Assembly (NCBI GenBank): GCA_025738555.1
Contig: JAOVFP010000007.1
Coordinates: forward strand, 1,860,001 to 1,924,000
DNA length: 64,000 nucleotides
Reading direction: 5' to 3'
From: Cyathus striatus
Taxonomy: Eukaryota; Basidiomycota; Agaricomycetes; Agaricales; Nidulariaceae
Under the pieces are notes generated by a model, which saw only the letters and a list, made by a program, of their open reading frames with translations, did no database searches and was not told where the DNA came from. Position 1 is the stretch's first letter, and each line of letters begins with the position of its first letter. This document shows positions 34,621-46,600 of the stretch, piece by piece. A program made the position numbers and the translations under genes.

Positions 34621-36088
34621 TCCGGAAGCCAAACCGTCTAAGACGAGATTACGCTGACATCACATGACTGGCGTGGGGATATTCTCGTCGATAGACGGTC
34701 CGGTAAAATTGGTCAAGTTTGAAACGGGTGTCCCTTACGCACGTGCGACGCGCCCACTTCCCTTGCTCGCTCACTCAATGTAACTCTTCCTCCCTTTGTC
34801 CCCTCCGTTCTCTACGCAAGCTTACTTCCCCAAATTTCGAAGAATGTACGCAAACACCTAATTACACCAAGAAGATCTACAAAAGCACTTCATCTGGCGT
34901 AACGAGGCCAGCACATGCATATCAACCCAGGCTGGGGCATTTAGCCGTTTAGGGAATGTTGGGCAGTGGTGAAATGGATCTATTTGTTGAGGATGGCTCA
35001 TTTTAAAACCCCAGGTGCGTTCAGTAGTTGAATTTGAGTCAGCTAGAGACTAACAGTAACAACTTGCACTGCTTACTTCTAATGTTGCTGTGTTACATAT
35101 GGAGCAAAATGGGAGCAGGTCTTGGTATGCTATGAAGGTCTTAGAGGTTTTAGACTTATTCAAGACGAGTGCTTTTGACGTTATTATGGGTACAGCACTT
35201 CTGGTTGAAGAAACGAAGAGTTTCAAATGTATCGCAGTGAATTGTACAGGGAAGACAATATAAGACCCTTTACTATTCTAAATCCCTGGCCAGTGCCAAC
35301 ATCAACGACAACATCCTTCTAATGACAGAGCAATTTTTGCGAAATCTTGTTGAAGTTGAATCAATATATTACATTCTACTGTACCATTACAACCAAGGGT
35401 TCAGTCATGTGTCACAAAGGGCAATGAACTTGAACAGATCCCAGGTTTGTCATGTATCACAGAGGTACTTGAACAGAGGTACAACAAGACTTACAGAAGA
35501 GTAAGTAACTGAAAAAACCTGGTGCCCATTGGCACACTTGAACAGTTGAGAGCTGTGAACAGATAACACATTTTTCACACATCACATGGACCTATGAACA
35601 TTAGGTCCAACTGATTATGGCCATCACACTAAAAATGCATGAAAAGTTGGTTGTAATGGTACAGTGGTGGCCTTGGGGTGGTATGGTGTTTGTGGGCATC
35701 TTTTGTGCTAATAAGCACAATGATATCTGTTGATTTGGGTGGGTTAGTCTTGATTTAGGGTCATATAGTCGTTCTATAGATGTTTGGCAAGGGCTCAGGT
35801 CTGCATAGAGGAAGAGGGAGCAAAGGAAGGGACAGTTTCTGTGCCTGTACTGGCCCATTTAAGGGTATTCTTCAAAGATTGTGGAAGTAAGCTTGCATAG
35901 AGAACATAGGCGACAAGGGGAGGAACAGTTATATTGAGTGAGCAAGGGAAGTGGGCGCGTCGCATGTGCGTAAGGGACGCCCGTTTCAAACTTGATCAAT
36001 TTTACCGGCCCGTCTTTCGACGAGATATCCCCACGCCAGTCATGTGATGTTAAGCGTGATCTCGGCAAAAGGCGGTTCGGCTTCCGGA
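34621..36088. mobile_element. 1468-bp TIR element flanked by CTAG
   Basis: Inverted repeats of about 235 bp, tip TCCGGAAGCC, with direct CTAG on each side (34617-34620 and 36089-36092). Because the tips are TCCGGA, the ends could also be read as GTCCGGA with a TA duplication. The arms look roughly 85 % alike, so this is older than the helicase element. The middle is AT-rich and non-coding. It sits just upstream of the TMEM170-like relic. Confidence 0.8.
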
Positions 36089-36189
36089 CTAGGAACGGCG
36101 CGTCACGCAACTTGAACCTTGCTTTCAGCCCTTCACCTTCCCCTTTACCGTCTCATCTACAGCCATAAACAATCATCAAGTGTCTTCCG

Positions 36190-36473
36190 ATGGCTAGTGT
36201 GCGACCGCCCTGGCCTATGGTTTGCCACGGCGGGGTTGTATATAGCAGCGGACTTTCATATATCGACGTGCGTGCTTTTCTTTGAGTTAACTCAAGTGCT
36301 AACCGTATCGGCTTAGGTGGATACCTTTCCTGCTTGCTGTTACACAGGTTGTAGTTGGCCTGCTTAGATTTGTCTATTTGCCTTTATATTTCGTAGAGAC
36401 GACGCTTACACACGTTGTCTAGCGTTTGGACATCCATTTTCGACATTATCTGATATGTACACTGTACTTCTCA
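36190..36473 (+). pseudogene. TMEM170-like relic with internal deletion
   Basis: Starts ATGGCTAGTGTGCGACCGCC like the intact gene, then jumps directly to the FATAGLYIAADFH part, so roughly 130 codons are missing. The next intron is still visible, but its acceptor region reads GGCTTAGG and the following donor GT is lost (TTAGATTTG). Ends near the ATTATCTGA stop. Confidence 0.8.
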
Positions 36474-36924
36474 TCGTAGAGCAAGACGATCGTATGCCTT
36501 ATTTTCTTGTTGTTATTGTTTTATATACCCGGTACAACGAAACTGTAGTACTTATTGCGTTACTGTCCTTTAGAATATTCAGGCATTAATTTTAATTGGC
36601 AAACACGAAACATTCCAGTAGATTCATTACGACTTTCCATAGCAAGCAAGACCCCCTAGTAAACCAAACTCCAAGGATCAGTAACCGCGCCAAACAGCAC
36701 AAGTGATACTGCCCAACATTTTCCCCCCTAGTAAAAACACCAAGAACCAGCGACCACACCACACAGCGCAAGCTAACATCCCCTCCCTAGTATACCAATC
36801 TCCAAGAATCAATGACCGCGCCAAACAGCAGGCCCAGGGCACTTATACCCGCGATTCTCATTAGGCGGGTAGATATTAACCATCACCGATGCATCTAAAC
36901 GCAAAATCAGATATGCACAACGAC
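36474..36924. other. Spacer with three degenerate 60-bp repeats
   Basis: After the relic, a motif of the form CCAAACTCCAAGGATCAG-GACCGCGCCAAACAGC recurs about three times between 36660 and 36835. No gene. Confidence 0.5.
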
Positions 36925-37690
36925 TTAAAAAAGTGTAGCCGTACCGTTCTGTGGAATATGTCCTGGAATAGAAACCATCGCTGGATTTCCATGGCCGCCA
37001 TTTTCGATCTTCACTTCCGCGCAGGATACAAAGAATTCAGGGGATCCGGTTAGATGTAGTGCGGCTTGCTCGATGCGGACGAGGTACTATATGACGTGAG
37101 TGAGAATATTTATGAAGAAAGGTGGAAGGGATGTACCTCTCCTGATGGTGTATCCTTTGGAATTGTAGTTACAAACGTGCTCATACCGAGTGAAGAAAAG
37201 GTAAGTGGATCGTATGATGCAGGTCCCCATTCCGCGATCTAACAATATTAATTCACAGCAAGATCCAAAGAACCAAGGAAAACGAACCTTAAACCACCAA
37301 ACCCCACTTCCATCCCACATACCCACACCCACAGGTGCCTTTCCAAGATAAATCGCCACCGGTCCTTCATGGTACATCCCTTCAATATCGAGGTTAAAGC
37401 CGATTTGCTCCCCCGCGTTGACGCTCACGATGTCCGTTGCTGCGCTAGGATTGACGCTGCATCTGATCTGGGGGGATGTGTAGTCGTGGATGGGGAGGTT
37501 GTCTGTTGGTTGGCGGATTGCGGTTTTGGATTTTTGGGTTGGTGTGGTGTGGATTAGTTCGTTGAATATGTCTAGGTGGAGTGAGTTTAAGATAAGATGA
37601 AGGTGGATGGATGGAAGGCGTACAGTGGGCTGAGATGCTTTTTGCGAGGAGTATGGTGAAGAGGATTGTTGTGGTGCTGAGTAAGTTCAT
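36925..37690 (-). CDS. AA9-like lytic polysaccharide monooxygenase (4 exons)
   Basis: Model complement(36925..37086, 37137..37238, 37288..37571, 37624..37690), 204 residues; introns of 50, 49 and 52 nt. The first 21 residues are a signal peptide (MNLLSTTTILFTILLAKSISA) followed by His22, which would be mature His1 of the copper histidine brace. The second brace His is H90 in YHEGPVAIYL. Other family marks: PIHDYTSPQIRC, GGVWWFK-type block, YLVRIEQAALHLTGSPEFFVSC and a Cys60-Cys173 pair. The usual axial Tyr and nearby Gln (QFYxSC) are Phe170 and Glu168 here. It is shorter than most AA9 enzymes and lacks a linker or CBM1. It would be secreted; oxidation of cellulose or another glucan is inferred. 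Confidence 0.87.
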
Positions 37691-38415
37691 GTTGGACGGT
37701 GGAAGGTGTACTGTGCGCTAAGTTGCGACTTTGATGCATATTTATGTGATGTTCTACTGAATGGTTTGAATGAATCATATTGTTGAATTCAGTAGCGGGG
37801 TTTGATTGATTGCGAAATTGGTCAATACGGAGTCAATTGGAATCAATGATTACTGGTAATTAGTTAGGAATCATACTGTAGTTTGAAATCAATAAGGGGG
37901 AATGAAATCGTTACAGTAGTAAAATCAATAAAAATCAATAAAAATGCATTAGCAATACCCTTAGGTCCCCAACGCGAGACCTACGTATCAGTAAGCTAGT
38001 TAACCATGTGAATTTAACCGATACGCTGTGAACATTCGCAAGGAATGGAATCGTACGCCATGTGAAGATGATGTTTTTCAAGTCAGGATCCACTACCCTG
38101 AACAACTCTCGAGACTCAGATCTCTGCAATGAAAATGCAAAATTCTAAACTCGCAAATAGCAAGCACTAAGTACCAAGCATTTCAAATTGGCAATTTACA
38201 TATAGAAAAGTAACAACTTGAAGTAAAGTCCTCGATACAGAATGAGAATAATGTTGCTAGGGTATATACATAACCACTGGCAGTGGATACAATCCAGAAC
38301 TCGGAATTGCTCGCAATTTAAGCCGCAGGGGTTCTAGTTGAGGAGAGTACCCCACCAAGTGCTTTGAAATTCCGAACATGCTCAATCATCTCCTTCCTCA
38401 TTTTAGATTGATCTT
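37691..38415. other. Intergenic, nothing recognised
   Basis: Upstream of the AA9-like gene. AT-rich with TGGAATCAAT and AATCAATAAAAATCAATAAAA simple repeats. No supported gene. Confidence 0.35.
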
Positions 38416-38645
38416 TATGGCGTTCAAACTGCACATTTAATCATTTCCCGCGCCACTTCTTCTCGGTAGCGCTACTCTTCAGAGGCATGTCCGGCGCCAT
38501 CATTTGGTATTCGCACGCGCTCCTTTTGCATGCTCTCGATGCGCGCGCCACTTTCTCAAGTTCACTATGCTCCTCCCGCGCTACTTTCTGAAATTCACTG
38601 CGCTCCTCCCGCACTACTTCTTGGTCTGCGCCACTTTTCCATCCA
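38416..38645 (+). repeat. Left inverted repeat of the P-like element
   Basis: GCGCCACTT / TCGGTAGCGCTACTCTTCAG / GCTCCTCCCGC words; mirrors 49113-49340. The open frame on its minus strand (Lys/Glu-rich) is a by-product of the repeat, not a gene. Confidence 0.85.
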
Positions 38646-38879
38646 CCTAAATGCAGTTTTTTTTTTTGCAATACTTGATCCAAGTTCACCTTTATTAAGT
38701 CAATGCTGAAAGTGATATTTATATTGTCGTAAATTTAATAAAACACTACAACATTACTTTAAAGATCTAAACAATGGGACAAGAGGGCAGAAAGCACAAA
38801 GAATAGCTCTTCATCTATGTAAGTACTGAGATAAATAACTTACTGACCTGACCGCAATGACCAATTTCTTTTACTAAAT

Positions 38880-39242
38880 TATATATGCCTCCTTCCAGAC
38901 CCTAGCTACCGCAGATACCATATCCTCATACCGAAACGGGCACACTCGATGGAGACGACTTTCGGCTAGACCCGCTTGGAAGGCGACAACATCAGCAGCC
39001 GCCTCACGAGTGACACACAAGAAGAATATATCGATATGCACAGACGTCGGCGGCTAGAACGGAATCTAGAACTTCTTTATCCTATCACGGCTCTTGGCCC
39101 TCATCCCTCGACGCCCTTCCACAACAGCCCCTACAATTCCTGTACATGATACGGCACAAGAAACCTCCACTGATACGATCCTGCGTGTTCCACAATACGC
39201 TTCTTGGTCACGAGTCACCGGTATCATCGGAATGCTGGACTA
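38880..39242 (+). pseudogene. Coding-like fragment, unknown
   Basis: In one frame SDTQEEYIDMHRRRRLERN and TALGPHPSTPFHNSPYNS are readable, then after a stop and frame change RVPQYASWSRVTGIIGMLD. Composition and spacing look like the end of a real host protein. It lies between the left repeat and the transposase gene, so it may be a captured host fragment. No family recognised. Confidence 0.35.
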
Positions 39243-39992
39243 AGAGGTGTAGATGGCAGCGGAAATAAGTGGGATAGGGAGAAAAGAGGGTTGGTGATCA
39301 ACTCTTTGATAAGCCGAATTTGGCGTATCACTTTGACTTTGAAGTGGGTGTGGCGGGGAGAGATGCACGGTGTGAAGCATAGTGGTCGCACGTTGATGAC
39401 GGTGAGGGCCAAACCACAGAATGCTGTAAGATTAATGTAGTTAGGAATAAATGCACATAGAATATGCTGAACACGAACCTCTGATAGGAAGACACCAGCT
39501 CGAGTGCAATGGACATCCGCGCCGAGTCTTTGGGAAACTTCGCACCCCAGGCTCCTGAAACGCTTGGACTTCAAGATAGATACGGATGTGGTTCATGAAG
39601 TCCGTTTGATAGAGCGAACTGCAAAGAGAGAGAAAGACATAGCGGAGGTAGTGTGAGGACTCGAGCCCTCGGCGTACCGCTGGCAGCAGATGTGAAGATG
39701 CACTCAAGAGCTGACAGATCGCTGAGATATGGACCTGGATCTGAGCTCACCATCCCTGAGCTAGGTCTAATTCGGTTGGTATCGTCATTCGGCATCCTTA
39801 CGGCAATGCCACAACAACAGGCATTCGGCTGCTCGGCAGGTAGTCTGATAGTTGAGCCACGGCGAGCCAAGGTGCAAAGGGGGAGTACTGAAGTACAGCT
39901 GAAGTATGCAAGGTTGAGATGAAAATGCTCACTTATGAATATAAGCACTATAGCTATAGTATATACTATAATATGTATCCGCAACCATTCAA
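39243..39992. other. Subterminal region of the P-like element
   Basis: Non-coding. The part around 39690-39740 is similar, in inverted orientation, to 47880-47930. Confidence 0.4.
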
Positions 39993-42233
39993 TTAAATAA
40001 AAGGATCATAGTGTAAGGTAGACGAAGATGGATATGTGTCATTAGAACTAAGATGGTGGTGACTCTGAGTAAAATGTTCCAGCGGATAAGGGTTATTTTG
40101 TTGTACAATATGATCCGTAGTATCAGTAGTGTAATTTAAACGAGGTACTAAGTACCTTTCTGCATAAATTGTTCGAACTCGTCGAGGAGACTCTGCTTGA
40201 AGTTCTCGAGTAGTAGGCAGTGACTGACGAGATCGCCTTGCATCATATCCTGTCCGAGTTGTCATAGAGTTACCTCGATAAACTTCCGGTACCCCGAGTT
40301 TCTCTTGTTCTTCTATGGTAACTTCTATTGACGAGCGGAATAGTTCATCACCAGACAGAATTTGTTCCCAATTTGGGTGCCGGTCTCTTAGGTGTTGAAG
40401 AATGTTATACTTCCAGTGAATCTCTTCGCATCCAGATACCTTGCATATTATAGGAATATTAGTGCAGGGTTTAATTTTCGAAATACGCGAAGCCGCAGAT
40501 ACTACGAGTGGGTATGAAAATTTGCAGAGGGAATCAACCCTATTCTGATTTATACTGCGAATTTGACACTGTGTGCCATTATTCATGGACTGGCCACAAA
40601 ATCCACAAGGATATAAATTAGAAACCTATACAGTAATTAAGAATCTTGTTTCTGTATAAGACAATAAGTAAACAAGTGCTTACCATACCAATATGCACTG
40701 AATCTGCTGGAACACCAAGTTTTGCATGAAGGATATGCTTTCCCATATGATTTTGTCGATCTGGAGGTGCCAACTGATGCCGACAAATATTACATGGGTG
40801 TGGACCATTCTCAAGAGGTTTGACAGAGTCAGTGTAAAATAAATTTGAATATGGAAAGTTTCCTTCACATACAGGCCCCGTAACAACGATTTTTGCACGG
40901 GTTTGTGAGTCTTCATCTTCGTGTACACGACGTAGAAGTTCACTTTTAGCTTGTAATAAATATTCCTCTTTAATTTCCCAGGTTTTATTTAGCTTTTCCA
41001 GTTTCTCTAGAGTGTGTTCTGAGAATTTGGAGGTGTCGAAATGTTTTGAGATCATTGATAGCATGATAATATTAGGCTCTCCATTGACTAATGGATAAAT
41101 AAGTCGTCCACTGACAAGAAAATTAAGATTGGCCAATCTTGAAGTGCTGGACATGCTAGTTGACTTCCGGGCTTTTATTAGCTTGTCTAATGTGACGTAT
41201 GATGCACTCCAAATCCATGTAGCACTCATACCAGGGGAAGCTACAGCTGGACTACTTTCCACTATGGTAGAGAGTGGAATCAGCTCAAGAATCTGTCCAC
41301 CAATATCATAGGATGAGTCTTTGAGAGTTATTTCATCCACTGGTGCAGAATCTATAAGTTGAGACGAAATTTTTATCGAAGTGCATTGCATAACAGCAAA
41401 GGACACTCCCTTTTGATCTGTTGAGATCAAAGTTGCAAATAACGACCCAAGGACAAGGAGTTTATTCTGAGGAAGAACTTGATGTAGGTTAGAGCTCGAA
41501 CTATTTGATGAAGAGTGGACATGGCCTCCACTGGTAGAGGTCCCAAAGCCTCGTACACGGACGGGCCGTCAACTTTTCGAGTTACCGGTAACTCGAATGG
41601 AACTCGAAAGGAACTTGAGTGGAACTCAACTTAGGAACTCACCTGTAACTCGAAAAATGTAAATTAGCTTGATTTATATCGTATATCACAGACATTCTGA
41701 CCTTGCTATGGATTACTAGATTAATGCTCACTCGCTGTTGCGCCTCGGCGCTCATTATTTCCCACGCCCCTGAATGTTGATCATTAATTTGATCTGATGC
41801 TTCTCCCTCCATCAAATTGATCAATAAGTGCCACACAATGTTTTCCACGGCGCGTTTGATCACATTCATATGCCTCATCATCGTTATAAACAGTGAGCAC
41901 CCATTATTTTCATTTCTGGTCGAGTTAGTGGACAATTCCTCTCAATTTTTTGTGAATATGAATGTATATTAAATACTTCTACAGTACAGCTAAATTACCT
42001 ATGAAATAGTATGAAAAGTTTATATTATTATTATTAATGTTATATTTTATATAAGCACAGTACATCATGCTTATGCAACTAAGATGTTATATTACATGCA
42101 AAATAACTAACTTCATATTTAAAAGGAGAAATCACAGGAAGAATCCAAAAACTGAGAGAAGAATGCACAAAATACATGCTCACTGTTGAACATGATGATG
42201 GAAGAAGTGCGATGCGATCACCATCAATGCATC

Positions 42234-42606
42234 TAGTGCTGCCGCCACAGCACAGTGACTGTGCGGGGACTGTGACTTCACTGCAAGATTTCAAACTCAG
42301 TCACACTACACAGTGTGTCACAGTCCTTGTGATGCACTGTGAATTGACTGTGAAAATCCCGCTGTTGCGTTTCAAAGCACTTGTTCGTTTCCGCTCGCCG
42401 GCGCTTCAGAGCGCTTATTCTGTCCCTTGATAATTAGATAAGTAATAGGACCCTACTATTTCCTAAAGCAGTAGTTCAGAGAGAGCGCCTTCTGAGCGCT
42501 GTCACTTCACAGTGGCTTCACAGTACACTGTGCCAACTGTGAAGCATGTCACCGTGCCATAAAATTTCGCTTCACTGTCACTTTACTACAGTCTGCGGCA
42601 GCACTA
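42234..42606. mobile_element. 373-bp hAT-type MITE nested in the 3-kb insertion
   Basis: Ends TAGTGCTGCCGC and GCGGCAGCACTA, flanked by the perfect 8-bp duplication AATGCATC (42226-42233 and 42607-42614). An 8-bp duplication with TAGnG ends is typical of hAT. The interior has many CACTGTGA / TCACAGT words. Confidence 0.9.
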
Positions 42607-43119
42607 AATGCATCAGAAGCGAGTGGAGTTATCGGGGATTTGATGGCTAATGTGATGGTGCTATTTTTACACATCCGCGGCGGCAGGGGTGGGCGTGGGA
42701 AACAATGAGTTAAGGGATTGCAATAACAATGAGCATGATTGTAATGTATGGGTTTTTTGTAATGGAATTTGAGGAACTTAATATAGGAACTTAACTGGAA
42801 CTTAACTGGAACTCGAATGGAACTCGACCCAAATTCGAGTGTCCTTGAGTGTCAATTTACCACTCGAAGGTAACTCGATGGTAACTTAACTGACACTTGA
42901 ATTTAGGAACTTAACACCACTCGAAAAAAAATAAGCGAGGAACTCAACTTGACTTGATGAAACTTAACTTCTACTCAAAAAAATAAGCGAGAAACTTAAC
43001 TTTACTCAAGGGAACTTAACTTTTACTCAAAAAATAAGCAAGTTGCATACCTGTATTGTATGAGAACCTTACAGTAATTATACAGTAGTTTGTGTTGTTT
43101 CCCACACATATAATTCAAT

Positions 43120-43650
43120 GTTTACTCATTTCCCATTAATTGCACATCCTCATTGTTGCCCGCACCTCCGCTCATAGTTTCCCACGCATCCACTCAACAT
43201 ATTGCGCCAACATACTTTCGCGCTCAATGTTTCCCATGCTCTGCTGCTATCATTCTGACCTCTACTCATTATTTCCCGCCCTCCCGCTCATTATTTCCCA
43301 TGCATCCGCTTATTATTTCTGCTGTCCACTGCTGTCCGCTTCCCGCTGAGCATTTCCCACGCTTTCGCTTCTCCTTTAATTATTATTTCCTGCCCTCCCT
43401 TCCGCTCGCAATTTCCCACGCATTCCATCATTTCCCGCCCTCCCGCTCATAGTTTCCCACGGTTCCGCTTTCACTTCTGATGCTCACTGGGTGTTCGCAT
43501 TTATTTCCCACGCCTCCGCTTCTGCTGTTCATTGCTGTCTGCATCCCCGCTCAATATTTGCCCATGCTATCGCTTATTGTTCTGACCTCTGTTTATTATT
43601 TCCCACTCATTTCATCATTTCCCGCCCTCCCGCTCTTATTTTCCTTCACA
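43120..43650. repeat. TTTCCC-CCGCTCA minisatellite
   Basis: About fifteen diverged units of roughly 25-30 bp with the core CCGCTCATTATTTCCCACGC. Related sequence occurs near 41735-41780, in reverse complement at 49490-49800, and weakly near 62130-62200. Confidence 0.7.
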
Positions 43651-46600
43651 ACCAATACACTTTTCTACACAAATCACATAATCTGTACAAAGCATGGAAC
43701 ATATTATAATAAAAGACTAAATACATATATAACTTGCATTTTATAAGTTTATTTACATTACTACTTAGTATAATATGGTCTACTAAATGTATAACAACTT
43801 ATATTAAATAATACAAAAAGACTGAAATAAAAAGAGCAAGAATTGAGCTTAAAAATCAGAAAAGACTTGCTCACTGTTGAGCATGATGAGCATTGATGAT
43901 AAGAAAGAGTGCACATCAAAAATCACATGATGTGTTGATGTCGCAGTGATGAATATTTGTTTATGATAGATGTGATTGTTCAATACTGCACGTAAACAGA
44001 AGTAAATAAAGGCGGGCAGAGTGCGTGGGAAATGTTGATGAAATCAGGCAGGGTGCGGGACAAAGCTGTGGTAGCAATAGTAGTGATTAGCAAATAGTAG
44101 TACTAGTGATTAGTTTATAGTTACTGTATAGTTGAAATTTTGAAACTCAAACTTGAGGGAACTCGAAAAATTAGTGAGGAACTTAACTCGAGAGATCAGA
44201 AAAAAATTAACAAGGAATTTAAGTCGACTCGAAAACTTAACTTGAGGAAACTCGACTTACACTCACTCAGATAGTAGTACTAGTGATTAGTTTTTACTTT
44301 ACACTTGAAATTTTGAAAATTGAACTTGAGGGAACTCGAAAAATTAGTGAGGAACTTAACTCGAGAGAACTTAACTTTCAGAGAATTAATTAGCGAGGAA
44401 CTTAAGTCGACTTGAAAAACTTAACTTTCACTGAATAAAAATAAGCGGGGCCAAAGTGGAACTTAACTATAACTCAACTAGAACTTAACTTTGACTCAAC
44501 TAGAACTTAACTTTGACTTGAAAAACTTAAGGGGAACTCGAAATGTTAGCAGCCCCCAAAGCCTCGTACACAGACAAGATGATCATGGCTTTTGTTACGG
44601 TCAAGATCAGATGTGAGATCCATGGCTACTCTCAGCACTGACATTTTGTGAACAAGCTTTCCATTTTTTAGAGCGATGAATGGCTTTGAATATGAAGCAA
44701 CAGGTGCTAAGATACGCTCAGCTTCCAGAGCCGCTCTTCCATCAAAGTTACAAAATGCATGGCTTCAGTGTTGTGAGTCATTAGAAGACCCCATATTTTC
44801 AATTGCAGTTGTGTTATCAGGATCTTGATCATATAAATCACCTAGCGAGCGATCAACTTCTGCTGAAAGTCCTGGGTACCTTCCTCCAAATGGACGCAAA
44901 AGATCAACTCTGCTGGTTCTCCAGTTATGAAACTCTTCCTCAAAATCTATTTGATAACCATATTTTTGAAGCGAAATTGTAGCTTGTTGAACACCTTCTT
45001 GCCAGCACTTCATTATATCACAGGTGAAAGCTCGCAGTTCTCCTTTCCATTGCTGTGGTGTAAGGTGGTCGGCATCTCTTCCACGCTTTAGCATTAACCG
45101 ACGAGGATTTTGCTCCCAATCAGGATATGAGAAGAACGTATCACCAAGTCTAACCGCAGCAGATGCACGGTGGCAAAACTCATCCACAGCAACATTGGGG
45201 GAGTGACCACCTGCCATCCTTACACGTCCAAAGAGCCTCTCCAGAATATCATCTCCTAGTAAACATAATAATACTCGATGTTCCGGATCCAGTTTTTTGG
45301 TTGATGCAACACAATGAATTGCAGCATGAAATGTACATTGAAAGTCACTGTAGAGATGGGCAGGCATAAATGCAGTCTCATGCTTTTTGAAAAGTGCATA
45401 AAGAATATGAGCAAATTTTACGAGGCTTGTAATTTGCTCAGATATTGTGTAATCAGGATTAATAAATGGCTCAAGAAGAGCTTCAAGCATATCTCCCATG
45501 AGACAGAACACATTATGTGTTTGCAACTCGGAAGGACTCATTTCTTCCCTATCGAGCATTCGAAGTTCTGGAATGAGCGAAAGAAGCTTTATAGCTCTAG
45601 GAACATCCTGTGGGTCTTTACGATCCAACAGGGCATTAATAGCTTCTGAATGCAAAGTAGATGCATTTAGAAGATTATACAATGAAGTTTCAGACCAATC
45701 AACCTCAGCCAATTGCTCCAGCCAGGTGCCAAGCATCTTCTTATTGATAAGAGTGTCATTTACGAGAACACCTTTCTGAGAACATAACAATTTATCGAGA
45801 CCTACAATATGTTCAGTCATTTGAAGTAAATTAGAAGAATGAACGTTCCTACGTTTTAGCAAATGTTTCCAATCAAAATCTTGTACCTCAAAATTCGAAC
45901 CCATCCAGAGATTGAAACCGGGTAGTGAACCAACATATTCAAATAGTGGATCACTTGGTAATAGTTCACGAACCATAAATGCATGTATAGAGCTGGTCGA
46001 CATTTCGGGTCACCATCTGAGGCAATGGACCATATTTCACCATGACGAGCTTCACCACATGGTAAAAGTTTATAGACTTTCCAGATCTTCTCTATCAGCA
46101 ATGCAGCATCCTCGTATGATCCATGCTTGCATGTTGGAAGTATTAGGATGGGCTTTGCACCATAATCCTTAACATTGTTGCATCCAAGAGCCACAACCAG
46201 TATCTCCTGTCCAATATGCACCTTCCCACTGCGAACAGCTTCAGAAATTGCAAAAGCAACATCCAAGCTACATCCCATTTTTGTGCTTTCTACATTGTCT
46301 ACATGCTCATGGCAAAGCCCTACAATGTCATCTGTAGATGCGATCCAGCTCAGTCTACCGTCGCTAGCCATTTCGTCCATACAGAGTGTTACGCCAACTA
46401 GCTTCACATTTTTATCGCCACTTAAAACGGCCTCCATGTTGTGCCTTAGATCATCCACTATCGTTTTCCCAATGCTGACACGAAGCTTGTACTCGGAGCG
46501 CAGACCTGTGAGTGTGTTACGTGAAGGGAAGGCAAAAGGCGAGTTATGGAGAGCATGAAGTGCGGCGCCTCCACCAAGGTCATAGATAACATTTGCGAGG

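Larger units (their letters stand above)
30460..36720. repeat. Segmental duplication, unit 2 (degenerating)
   Basis: Direct copy of 24430-30390. It contains the oxidase fragment, seven-TM-like copy 2, the spacer, and a TMEM170-like relic. Three TIR elements (32330-33059, 34223-34488, 34621-36088) interrupt it; none is in unit 1, which shows the empty sites. Confidence 0.85.
41559..44554. mobile_element. 3-kb non-coding insertion with 17-bp target duplication
   Basis: Flanked by the direct repeat CCCAAAGCCTCGTACAC (41542-41558 and 44555-44571). Removing it and one copy restores the transposase reading frame exactly (RGFG followed by TSTSGG). The ends are imperfect inverted repeats: GGCCGTCAACTTTTCGAGTT near the left edge against GGCTGCTAACATTTCGAGTT on the right, 16 of 20 matching. 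Dozens of AACTCGAA / GGAACTTAACT words fill both ends and a block at 42780-43030. There is no coding capacity. A 17-bp duplication is longer than that of common cut-and-paste families. Confidence 0.8.

Noticed and set aside
38441..38689. 82-codon Lys/Glu-rich minus-strand frame
   Set aside because: Lies within the inverted repeat of the P-like element, and the mirrored copy at 49.1-49.3 kb does not keep a frame.
43140..43746. Overlapping Ser/Pro/His-rich frames
   Set aside because: Readings of the TTTCCC-CCGCTCA minisatellite.
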